In this document: one piece after another, positions 7,252 to 14,971 of the stretch | How the letters are laid out: every line of letters starts with the position of its first letter | Numbering within the stretch: position 1 is the first letter of the stretch | DNA from: Bacillota bacterium | GTDB taxonomy: Bacteria > Sysuimicrobiota > Sysuimicrobiia > Sysuimicrobiales > Segetimicrobiaceae | DNA length: 42,479 bases | NCBI GenBank assembly: GCA_021324255.1 | Contig: JAJPJL010000021.1 | Location: 1 to 42,479, forward strand | Reading direction: 5' to 3' | Notes under the pieces: model-generated | What the model was told of the DNA's origin: nothing | Database searches by the model: none | The model's input: only the letters and a program-made list of their open reading frames with translations | Position numbers and translations under genes: made by a program

Positions 7252-7506
7252 TTATCCCTGCCGCCGGCGATTTCGGACTCGAGTGAGGCGTGTTGTCTTT
7301 CGGGCCGTGATCGCACGCCGGAGCTCCTTTACGAACGTATCGAGCGGTACGCGGTACACTGCTGCCACGTCCGCGACCGACTCGAACCGATTGATCGCGC
7401 ATCCCACGCACGACATGCGGCGCCTGACGAACACTCGCACGGTTCGCGGCCAGCGCGTCACCAACTCGGCGACGGTCGTGTGAATCAAGGGCGAAGTGGG
7501 TGACAT
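7252..7506 (-). CDS. DUF1858 small protein
   Basis: An 84-residue protein. Its core MSCVGCAINRFESVADVAA (Cys33, Cys36) and the flanking helices, with a TVAELVTRWPRTVRVF segment before it, match DUF1858, the domain also found at the N-terminus of RIC/ScdA di-iron repair proteins. The CxxC pair is conserved and probably redox-active or metal-binding. The ATG at 7506 follows GGGGAG. A longer in-frame start exists upstream without a ribosome site. The last 17 residues are basic. The gap to the DUF59 gene is only four bases, so the two are co-translated and are likely to act together. Confidence 0.85.
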   Translation of the reverse strand: MSPTSPLIHTTVAELVTRWPRTVRVFVRRRMSCVGCAINRFESVADVAAVYRVPLDTFVKELRRAITARKTTRLTRVRNRRRQG

Positions 7507-7580
7507 CGCTCCCCACGAGGACCGTATCCGATTGCCCCGACGCTGTCTTTGCTCCAGCGCAATAGTCGCTGAGGAAGCGT

Positions 7581-8315
7581 TCAACGGCTCCTGTCTCGCC
7601 CGCGGGCCGCGTTGCGCTCCACGATGCTGACGAGGCCGTGCGGGTCTCGCACGACCACGCGTTGCCGATCGGCCGTGATCAACCCCTGGGACTCCCACCC
7701 ACTGAGGATACGGCTCGCCGTGTAGAGGGTCGTACCTGTCAGCTCGGCTAGGTCGCGTCGCGACAAGGGCATGTCGATGAGGATGCCGCCTTCCACCCTG
7801 GCACCCGCCTTGTCTACCAAGCGCAGCAGCGCCTGGGCAAGACGCTGCTCCACCCTTTCGGCGACGAGCTCGGACAGGCGGTCCTGGAGTTCATGCACCC
7901 GGGCGACGAGAATCCGGACCGTATTGAGCGCGACGACCGGGTACTCGAGAAGCAACCGCGCGACGGTCTCGCCGTCCCACGCGAGGGCTTCGCTCGTCTG
8001 TACCGCCTCTGCCGACACGGGATAGGTCGCATCGCCAACCGCCGCGACCGCCCCGCAGACCTCACCGGGCCCGATGATCCGGACAATCACTTCTTGGCCA
8101 TCGGGGTGCACCTGGGTGAGCTTGACCTTGCCACGCACGAGGACGTACACGCCGGCGGCGCGGTTGCCCTGTCGAAAGAGCAGCGTACGACGCTCGAGAT
8201 GTACGCGTTTGGCGCGCTCCAGCACGGCTTGGACGTCTGCCCGCACAAGGCCTTGGAACAGCGCTGAACGTGACAGCAGTCCCTCCCACCTGTCTGACGG
8301 TATCGTTGGCGGCAC
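7581..8315 (-). CDS. Crp/Fnr-family transcriptional regulator
   Basis: A 244-residue regulator. An N-terminal cyclic-nucleotide-binding-type beta barrel (about residues 18-135) includes the LFRQGNRAAGVYVLVRGKVK segment, followed by a long dimerisation helix (VALNTVRILVARVHELQDRL) and a C-terminal winged helix-turn-helix (LSRRDLAELTGTTLYTASRI, then LSGWESQGLI). No N-terminal cysteine cluster is present, so it is not an Fe-S Fnr; heme-based NO or CO sensing, as in Dnr or CooA relatives, or another ligand, is possible. The start is GTG 8315, preceded by GAGGAG. It heads the minus-strand cluster ending at copD and probably controls it; its own site was not located. It is divergent from the CBS gene at 8582. 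Confidence 0.88.
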   Translation of the reverse strand: MPPTIPSDRWEGLLSRSALFQGLVRADVQAVLERAKRVHLERRTLLFRQGNRAAGVYVLVRGKVKLTQVHPDGQEVIVRIIGPGEVCGAVAAVGDATYPVSAEAVQTSEALAWDGETVARLLLEYPVVALNTVRILVARVHELQDRLSELVAERVEQRLAQALLRLVDKAGARVEGGILIDMPLSRRDLAELTGTTLYTASRILSGWESQGLITADRQRVVVRDPHGLVSIVERNAARGRDRSR

Positions 8316-8581
8316 GGTCTCCTCGAAGACGCCTCTCCCATGATCGCATGACGTCGCAGCACGTAGTCGCGAGACCGCGACAGCGACGCGGGCTTGCCAC
8401 ACCGTGCTCCGATGCATCCGACATTCGAGTGGGAGGGCGCCCGGTTCCTTTGGCGGGCGCGACGCGGCCGATCCGCTGTCACTGCGAGAGAGGCGCCGAC
8501 GCAAGCCCCTGAAGAATACTCTGCGGACCCGATAGCAAACATCTCGGAGGTTGCTACAGTGGCGGGAAGAGGCGATTTCCG

Positions 8582-9259
8582 ATGCTCGTACGAGATTTCA
8601 TGACCGCCGCCGTGGTCACCATCGCACGCGACGCACGTATCGCAGGCGCCGCGCGTCTCATGCAAAGGAAGCGTATCCGCCGCCTGCCCGTTCTCGACGG
8701 GACGCGACTCGACGGGATTGTGACGTGGACCGACCTGGCGCGCACATCACCCCTGTTCGCGCCACGGTCTGCGGCGCGGTCGACGACGGGTGCCACCGAC
8801 TCGACGTGCGTCGGCGACATCATGACGCCCAACCCGCTCACGGTCGCCCCGGATACCACCATCGAGCAAACGGCCGTGTTGATGCGCGAGCGCAAGATCG
8901 GGGGCCTTCCCGTGATGGAGGACGGGGTCCTCGCCGGCATCATTACGGAGAGCGACGTGCTCGAGGCTTTCATCAGAATCATGGGACTGCGTAGCGGCGG
9001 GACGCGCTTGACGATCCGCCAGAACGAGACCGCTTCCGCGCTCGCAGACATCGTTAACACCGTGCACGCGTGCGACGCGGCCATCCTCAGCCTCGCTACG
9101 CATCGTATGCACAACGTCCAATGGATAGTCGTCCGCGTCGGGGCGCCGTACCCACTGCATGTCGTGCAAACCCTCGTGGAACGCGGTATCAACGTCACGC
9201 ACCTGGCACCGCTTCCGCAGCCGCGTCGCGCCAGTTCCCACCGCAAATCTCGCGCGTAG
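8582..9259 (+). CDS. CBS-pair protein with ACT-like C-terminus
   Basis: A 225-residue protein. Two CBS motifs lie at about residues 1-57 (LVRDFMTAAVVTIARDARI) and 76-135 (VGDIMTPNPLTVAPDTTIEQ), joined by a Ser/Ala/Thr-rich linker. The C-terminal third (about 142-212) resembles an ACT regulatory domain like that of AcuB proteins. CBS pairs bind adenosine nucleotides and act as energy sensors. The ATG at 8582 is preceded by AGAGG. It is transcribed divergently from the Crp/Fnr gene, sharing a 266-base control region. A degraded copy of part of its second CBS domain lies at 1452-1514. Confidence 0.88.
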   Translation: MLVRDFMTAAVVTIARDARIAGAARLMQRKRIRRLPVLDGTRLDGIVTWTDLARTSPLFAPRSAARSTTGATDSTCVGDIMTPNPLTVAPDTTIEQTAVLMRERKIGGLPVMEDGVLAGIITESDVLEAFIRIMGLRSGGTRLTIRQNETASALADIVNTVHACDAAILSLATHRMHNVQWIVVRVGAPYPLHVVQTLVERGINVTHLAPLPQPRRASSHRKSRA

Positions 9260-9312
9260 TCTGGCGCGGTCGCGCGTGGGCCATCGTGCCATCGGGTCCC
9301 AGGCCTTAGTTG

Positions 9313-10512
9313 TTAGCGCTCGTTGCGGCGGCGTCGCTGTGGCGGAAACGGCAATCGTGCCACAATCGTCGTCCCCTGACCAGGCGCCGAGATCAGCTGG
9401 AACGTACCGCTTACCAGCTCGGCTCGTTCGCGCATTCCGTCGAGCCCAAGCGTAGCTCTCGTTGGTGCCGCTTTCGTGTCGAACCCAATCCCATTGTCGC
9501 GGACCGCGACCGTCACCGAATCTTGGCGCTGGTCGATACGGATCTCCAACCGCGTCGCCTCGGCGTGGCGAAGCGCGTTGGTCGTGGCTTCCTGGATAAT
9601 CCGATAGGCCGCCGTTTCGACGTCCCGCGAACACCGGCTTTCGGTCCCGGCGGTCTTAAGCTCCACGTGCATCCCGGCCGGTTGCAGGTGACTGTGGACG
9701 TACGCGCGCACGGCTGCAACGAGACCGTACTCGTCAAGCACCGGTGGCCGCAAATCATACACGAGCTTGTGAATCTCCTCGAGGCCCTGATCGGTCATCG
9801 TACCGAACCGATCGAGTTCCGAGGCAATCCTGGCGCGTTCTGCTTCACCCAGGTGCGCGCGCAGATGTCTGAGTTGCATGCTGAGCGCAGACATCACCTG
9901 CCCCGCGTGATCGTGGAGGTCCTGCGCAATCCGGCGGCGCTCATCTTCTTGGGCGGTCAGGAGACGTTGCGTGAGCTGCCGCATGCGCGCTTCTCTGTGG
10001 CGCGCCTCCTCAAACAGCTGCACGCGCTGGACCGCAACCGCGACCTCATGACCCAGCGCTTCGAGCACATCCAGGTCCGCGCGGCCCAGCGACCCGCCTG
10101 CCGGAAGCAAGAGGTTCAAAAGACCGATCACGTCGCCCGCGTGAGAGCGCAGCGGAACGCTGGCATGCCGGTGCCTCTGCGGCGAGGCTGGAAGCGCCTG
10201 CTCAAGCCGGCGGCACTCCACAACGTTGACCGCCTGGGTAAGCTGACCGTCCTGCAGCATCTGAAGACATCGGCACTCTCCCGTCATCCGGTGCTTGCCG
10301 CCCATCAGTAGCGGCACCGGTAGATTCACGTCGGCGGCCAGCAAGAAATCATCTGTCTCCCCATCGCGCAGAAAGATCCACCCGGCCTCGGCTCCAGCCA
10401 GTTCAACAATTCGCGGCAACGCGCCATCGAGCGCCTCGCGGAGCGTGGCCGCGCGATTAAGACTCTGAGCCAATATCCGGAAGACCTCGGTCTTGCCCGC
10501 CTGCACCGTCAC
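9313..10512 (-). CDS. GAF sensor histidine kinase (NarX/DegS type)
   Basis: A 399-residue soluble sensor kinase. An N-terminal GAF domain (about 10-165) carries three cysteines, C80, C82 and C100, in GECRCLQML and VVECRRLE. The HisKA_3 dimerisation domain has the phospho-acceptor H200 in ERRRIAQDLHDHAGQ. The C-terminal HATPase shows the N-box IIQEATTNALRHAEA, then VRDNGIGFD and LGLDGMRERAE. No membrane helix is seen, so it senses a cytoplasmic signal, and the cysteines may carry the cofactor. The LuxR-type response regulator usual for this class is not adjacent. The start was taken as the most upstream one, at 10512. It is convergent with the CBS gene. Confidence 0.9.
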   Translation of the reverse strand: MTVQAGKTEVFRILAQSLNRAATLREALDGALPRIVELAGAEAGWIFLRDGETDDFLLAADVNLPVPLLMGGKHRMTGECRCLQMLQDGQLTQAVNVVECRRLEQALPASPQRHRHASVPLRSHAGDVIGLLNLLLPAGGSLGRADLDVLEALGHEVAVAVQRVQLFEEARHREARMRQLTQRLLTAQEDERRRIAQDLHDHAGQVMSALSMQLRHLRAHLGEAERARIASELDRFGTMTDQGLEEIHKLVYDLRPPVLDEYGLVAAVRAYVHSHLQPAGMHVELKTAGTESRCSRDVETAAYRIIQEATTNALRHAEATRLEIRIDQRQDSVTVAVRDNGIGFDTKAAPTRATLGLDGMRERAELVSGTFQLISAPGQGTTIVARLPFPPQRRRRNER

Positions 10513-10662
10513 GATCCCCGGTTCTCGGCCTCAGACGCTGGGGAATATCTCTCCATCATCGCCCCAGACGGGGTCCCGCGACTCCACGAGCCGTGCATTC
10601 ATAACATGATAACACGCGAGAGGGCCATGGTCGTTGCGCCTCAGCAATGACGTGCCACCCTG

Positions 10663-12021
10663 TCACGAGATACGCCATCGCCACTCGAATGCGAGCCGGC
10701 CCGACAACACAGGAGGGATCCACCGATAGGCGAGCATATAGGCCAAGCCGAACGCCGAAAGCGCGATCGCAACGGCGCCGGCCTCCGCTATCGTCGCGGC
10801 ACGTTCCCAAATACCGATGGTCATCAGGACCACCCCGGTGTTGCTCGCCCAGAACACGCCGCTGCCTACCGGCGGGGAGTACAGATCCGGTCTCCGGGAA
10901 ATCGCCGGCACGTCCGGGATCGTCGAGCGATAGTACCACATCAGAAAGGGCGCGATCTTGTACAGTTGCCCGATCACCGCCTGGGTGACCCACCCCAGGA
11001 GAAACAGGACGGCGACACATTCGCCCAGCCGATCGGGCGGCCCGCTGCGCACCGCCCCCAGGCTCCAGGCCACGGCGACGCCTGCCAGAACGATCGAGTA
11101 GCCCAGGACGGCGTACCAGTGGCGCACGTTCAGATCGGGTGCTCGACTACGGCGATGCTGAAGCACGTGCCCGACCTCCACAGCGAGGAGCACCAATGCA
11201 GCCGCTGCGGAGAGCGCCGCGACGCGAAGCGACCAGTCGAGTCTCCCCGCCACTCCGCCAAACGTCGAGACAATCGCCCATCCTGCGAGCAGCAGAACCG
11301 CCAGGCCTCTCGACCGGCTGGCCACCCTGGCGCCGTGGATCAAGGGTACCAGGCGGTAGAACGTCCCCACAACCATCAGGCCGAACCAGCCTCCGAGGCC
11401 GAGAGCCAGATGCACGACGAGTCCACGGTGTCCCACCAGGAGACCCGGCCAAAACCCGAGGCTCAGGTTCGCGGCGAGCATGGTACCCCAGAGCGTGACG
11501 AGACCAAGGCAGACAAACGCGACCGGCAGATGGAGCGGCATCGACGCCGGTCTCGACCGCGCCGCCCGCGCGGTCCAAAGCATCAACGCCACAAACCACA
11601 GCGACGCCAGGGCGACCCCGGCTCCCCCAACCGCGGCGAGAACGAACCGGCCCCCAAGGAACCCGACGACGAGTAACGCCGCGCTCACGGTGAACACCCC
11701 GTACAGGTACGGCAGCGTCGCTTCTCCCCGAACCCGAGCGCCGAGCAGCGCGGGCGCCATCTGGGCCGCCGCGCCGATGATCGTCATGGTGACCCAGCCG
11801 AGTGTCGCTATGTGCGTGCTCGCCAAAACGGGAGGTGCTTCCCAAGCGCCACGCGCCAGCAAGCGGGCCACCGCCACGAGGGAGATCCCGACGCCTGGGA
11901 ACCCGATACCGACCGCGGTCCACGTGAACCAGTTTCCGATCGTGAACGCGAGAGGGCCGGCGGTCGGAAGGGCGCGCTCACGTAGTGCCCCGCGCGTTCC
12001 CGCGTCCCCTGCTAGCGGCAT
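10663..12021 (-). CDS. Polytopic NnrS/CcoN-like membrane protein
   Basis: A 452-residue protein with about 12 membrane helices. Conserved histidines lie in STHIATLGWVTMTIIGAAAQ, in GHRGLVVHLALGLGGW and in RLVPLIHG. These patterns resemble heme-copper oxidase subunit I-like and NnrS-like proteins, but the full six-His ligand set of a true oxidase or NO reductase was not confirmed. The ATG at 12021 has an excellent ribosome site (GGAAGGAGAT); an upstream in-frame start would add 15 residues without one. It is distantly reminiscent of the protein at 4487-5698. A heme-binding or NO-related membrane function is plausible, the exact role unknown. Confidence 0.72.
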   Translation of the reverse strand: MPLAGDAGTRGALRERALPTAGPLAFTIGNWFTWTAVGIGFPGVGISLVAVARLLARGAWEAPPVLASTHIATLGWVTMTIIGAAAQMAPALLGARVRGEATLPYLYGVFTVSAALLVVGFLGGRFVLAAVGGAGVALASLWFVALMLWTARAARSRPASMPLHLPVAFVCLGLVTLWGTMLAANLSLGFWPGLLVGHRGLVVHLALGLGGWFGLMVVGTFYRLVPLIHGARVASRSRGLAVLLLAGWAIVSTFGGVAGRLDWSLRVAALSAAAALVLLAVEVGHVLQHRRSRAPDLNVRHWYAVLGYSIVLAGVAVAWSLGAVRSGPPDRLGECVAVLFLLGWVTQAVIGQLYKIAPFLMWYYRSTIPDVPAISRRPDLYSPPVGSGVFWASNTGVVLMTIGIWERAATIAEAGAVAIALSAFGLAYMLAYRWIPPVLSGRLAFEWRWRIS

Positions 12022-12317
12022 ATCTCCTTCCGGGACCTGCGCGTGCGGCGAACTCGGGCAGGCCATGTGGGCGGCACGGTCCAGGAGTTAGCCGAAGAAT
12101 GGCGCGGCCCCTGTCGAACCGTGAACGCCCGCGGCGGGATGCAAATCGCGGTCAGCGGCCGCACGAGCCCGCCGACCCTACTGCCGGTCTTCCAAGAGGG
12201 ACCCGGTCACTTTTACTCGGACTCCAACTCCCGCCGGGCGCGTGGCGGCTGGGGATCACAGCCCGGGATCAGGCGGTCAGGTACTGCGGACATACGTTAT
12301 CGTCCGTCTCTGAAAGC

Positions 12318-12536
12318 TTACGGCCCCTGCGTGGGGCGAGCCCTCTTCAAGCGCTCGAACTCCGGGCGCGTCAGATCGCCGATCTCATACTGATGCCATA
12401 CGGCCTGAATATAATCCACCTTGGCCGCCGCCTGAACGCTCGTGGCCATGCGAACCAGCGCGGTTAGGATTGCTACGACTCCGGCGACAGATAGGACGCC
12501 CCAGATCCATCCAGGACCAAAACTATCCGGCCACAT
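12318..12536 (-). CDS. SHOCT-domain small membrane protein
   Basis: A 72-residue protein starting MWPDSFGPGWIWGVL, with one membrane helix at about residues 10-32 and a C-terminal SHOCT motif (WHQYEIGDLTRPEFERLKR). It is a paralogue of the protein at 515-727: same length class, same MWP..FGPGW.WG start and same tail. The ATG at 12536 follows GGGGGTG; the longer in-frame open stretch upstream is unlikely to be translated. It is divergent from the LLM oxidoreductase. The two copies 12 kb apart suggest dispersed duplication of this envelope miniprotein within the redox region. Confidence 0.85.
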   Translation of the reverse strand: MWPDSFGPGWIWGVLSVAGVVAILTALVRMATSVQAAAKVDYIQAVWHQYEIGDLTRPEFERLKRARPTQGP

Positions 12537-12867
12537 GACGCACCCCCGCTTCAGGTGATAGATTGCCACCGCATCGTAACTCCCCACAGGCGGTGTCGCT
12601 GTGAGGCGCATCACACCGTGGGTGTCGGACACGCCACACATCCGTGTCCTCCCGGTTCGTTGCCTCGCTCATGCGGGTCTCGTCACGCCGGCGCCGGAAC
12701 CCATGCCGAACTCGACGTACCCAATTCGCACCACAGCGCGCGTTCGAGCAGCGTGTGGCCACGAGTCCGAGGTGCGGACAACCGCCAAGGGAAGCGGTGC
12801 AAAGCGGCGAACGACGTAGGAGCAGGCAACAACAGGCTCCCACGATGTTTCGCTCTTGGAGGCCGGC
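12537..12867. other. Divergent intergenic region, no gene seen
   Basis: This stretch separates the minus-strand SHOCT gene from the plus-strand LLM oxidoreductase and should hold both promoters. I found no convincing open frame, hairpin or Fnr-type palindrome in it. Confidence 0.5.
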
Positions 12868-13740
12868 GTGGACTACGGTGTCACGTTGCCGACTGCGGGC
12901 CCGCTCGCGGCACCCGACGCGCTCACCGCCGTCGCGACCCGAGCAGAGGCACTCGGCTACACGTCGGTCTGGGTCACGGACCACATCGCGATGCCGCTTA
13001 CGATTCAGAGCCCGTACCCGTACACGGCCAGCCGGCGGCCGCCGTGGGATCCGAGCATTCCGTACCTCGACGCGTTCACGGCACTCACCTGGGCGGCCGC
13101 CGTCACACGGCGAGTCCTGCTGGGCACATCGGTGCTCGTGCTGCCCATGCGCCCGCCCCTGGCCGTCGCGAAGACCGCCGGCACGCTCGACTACCTCTCG
13201 GGTGGACGGGTGATCCTCGGCATCGGCGCCGGCTGGATGGCCGAGGAGTTCGAACTGCTTGGACAGGCGTTCGGAGACCGCGGCCGCCGCACCGTCGAAG
13301 CCGTCCGGGTCTTGAAAGCGTGCTGGTCGGGTGATCCGGTCTCGTTTACGGGCGCGTCGTATCAGTTCGCGCCGTTTGCGATGGCCCCAAAACCGCGGCA
13401 GGGTGCACGCCTTCCGGTGTTAGGCGGCGGCGAAAGCGATGCGGCGCTGCGCCGGGTCGCCGAGGTGTGTGACGGCTGGCATCCGCTCGGGCTCGACCCC
13501 GATGCCTTCGGCACGGCGCGCGCCCGCCTTGAGCGGTTCGTGACACGCGCTGGGCGGTCGATGGCGGAGATCCTTCTCACCGTTCGGCCGGGTTTGGCCA
13601 ACCCGCTGACCCCGGAGCTGGTCTCCGGCTACGGAGCGCTCGGCGCAAGGCTGCTCGTCGCCGATGTGAACTACCGGCAGCTCACCCTGACGCAAGCGCT
13701 GGCAGAAATTGAGCGGTTAGCCCGAACTCTTCATCTCTGA
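12868..13740 (+). CDS. LLM-class flavin/F420-dependent oxidoreductase
   Basis: A 290-residue luciferase-like (TIM-barrel) oxidoreductase of the F420/FMN family (TIGR03619-like). It contains the N-terminal strand YGVTLPTAGPLAAPDAL, the AEALGYTSVWVTDHIAMP block, LGTSVLVLPMRPPLAVAKTA, LSGGRVILGIGAGWMAEEF and LPVLGGGESDAALRRVAEVC. These are the conserved phosphate- and cofactor-binding loops of the family. The substrate is not predictable. I chose GTG 12868 because GGAGG sits five bases before it; a TTG four codons upstream is less likely. It is transcribed alone and convergent with the cytochrome bd operon. Confidence 0.85.
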   Translation: MDYGVTLPTAGPLAAPDALTAVATRAEALGYTSVWVTDHIAMPLTIQSPYPYTASRRPPWDPSIPYLDAFTALTWAAAVTRRVLLGTSVLVLPMRPPLAVAKTAGTLDYLSGGRVILGIGAGWMAEEFELLGQAFGDRGRRTVEAVRVLKACWSGDPVSFTGASYQFAPFAMAPKPRQGARLPVLGGGESDAALRRVAEVCDGWHPLGLDPDAFGTARARLERFVTRAGRSMAEILLTVRPGLANPLTPELVSGYGALGARLLVADVNYRQLTLTQALAEIERLARTLHL

Positions 13741-13772
13741 GTAGACTAACGGACCTAGGAAGATCGCAAGCA

Positions 13773-13955
13773 TCATGGATACCGCATCACGCGATCAACC
13801 GCCGAACGGACATGGGGTGTCCCCAGATACGCGTCCGCGTCCTGCAGGGTGACCCAGGTCCAGGTGCGTTCGTCGAGGTCCGCGCCGAGTATCGTCTCGT
13901 GACCCGGCTGCCACGCCGCGGACATCGCGATCAACCCGGTGGCGGCTGACGCCAT
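13773..13955 (-). CDS. 60-aa ORF coupled to cydB
   Basis: A 60-residue frame whose ATG at 13955 shares a base with the cydB stop (TGATG), the same junction type as cydA-cydB. It starts MASAATGLIAMSAAWQPGHE and continues ILGADLDERTWTWVTLQDAD to a stop at 13773. It is not the hydrophobic single-helix CydX found in Proteobacteria: only the first dozen residues are apolar. No family is recognised. Real translation is supported by the overlap and the amino-acid composition, not by homology. It could be an accessory of the bd oxidase, or a chance frame. Confidence 0.45.
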   Translation of the reverse strand: MASAATGLIAMSAAWQPGHETILGADLDERTWTWVTLQDADAYLGTPHVRSAVDRVMRYP

Positions 13956-14971
13956 CAGTAGTGTGCGCCGGCGTTGATGCGCACCTTGCCGGCGAACACC
14001 CGGTACACGACCACCTGGTACAGCAAAATCAGTAGGACGCCGGGAAGCAGCCAAAACGCCGCGGTGACGAGCCCGCTCGATGAGGCAGCCGCGTTGGCTA
14101 CTGTCAGGCTCCGCTCGGGAAACGGCTGCGACCGGAGGAGGTACGGATAGGCGCCGATCGCCGTTGCCGCAAGCAGCGCGGCCATGAACCCGCTCGACCC
14201 CAGGAAGGCCGCGCTGTGGCGGCGTCGGCGGTGAGCCCGCCGCATCACGATGACGCACCATGCCGCGGCAAGCGGCGCGAGCAGCCAGATCGGGTGGGTC
14301 CGATAGTTCCCCAGCAACTCGGGCCGCAACGCAAATGTCACGGCGGTCAGCACGATCCCCAGGGCCAGTACAGCGGCCCACAAAGGCTCCGCCGCGCGGG
14401 AGGCGCGCTCGTAGACCGGACCGTCGGCTTTCAGGCACAGATAGTACGCGCCGTGGAGCATGAGAAGCGCGACGCTAAACAAGCCCATGACGAGCGCATA
14501 CGGGTTGAGGATCCACCCGAAGAGACCCTGGAAATACCCGTTGGCACCGATCGGCACGCCCGTCACCACGTTGCCGACCGCGACGCCGTAGAAGAGCGCA
14601 AGTAGCAGGCTGCTGCCGGAGAAAATGACATCCCACGCGCCCTGCCATAACGGGTCGCTGATGTGGTGCCGAAATTCGAGCGCGATGCCGCGCCCCATCA
14701 GGAGCCACAGGACGATCATCAATGGCAGGTAGAAGCCGCTAAAACCTACCGCAAAGGCTCGGGGAAAGGCCAAAAAAGCGCCGACGCCAAAGCCGAGCAG
14801 CCATACCTCATTGGCGTCCCAGACCGGCCCGATCGCGTTGAGCGCGGTTCGACGCTCGGCATCCGCGCGCGCAACCGCCAGGTGCAGGGCCCCGACGCCC
14901 AGGTCGAATCCGTCCAAGATCGCGTACGCCACGACCAGCACGACCAGAATAATAAACCAGAACGTGGCCAT
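13955..14971 (-). CDS. cydB: Cytochrome bd oxidase subunit II
   Basis: A 338-residue membrane protein, the CydB subunit that pairs with CydA in the quinol:oxygen oxidoreductase. It begins MATFWFIILVVLVVAYAILD and has the hallmark GFDLGVGALHLAVAR with the following NAIGPVWDANEVWLLGFGVG motif, then about nine helices in all. The C-terminus is short (VRINAGAHY). The ATG at 14971 overlaps the cydA stop (TGATG), so the subunits are co-translated. Length is normal for the family (about 335-380). The cydDC export genes are not in the window. Confidence 0.95.
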   Translation of the reverse strand: MATFWFIILVVLVVAYAILDGFDLGVGALHLAVARADAERRTALNAIGPVWDANEVWLLGFGVGAFLAFPRAFAVGFSGFYLPLMIVLWLLMGRGIALEFRHHISDPLWQGAWDVIFSGSSLLLALFYGVAVGNVVTGVPIGANGYFQGLFGWILNPYALVMGLFSVALLMLHGAYYLCLKADGPVYERASRAAEPLWAAVLALGIVLTAVTFALRPELLGNYRTHPIWLLAPLAAAWCVIVMRRAHRRRRHSAAFLGSSGFMAALLAATAIGAYPYLLRSQPFPERSLTVANAAASSSGLVTAAFWLLPGVLLILLYQVVVYRVFAGKVRINAGAHY

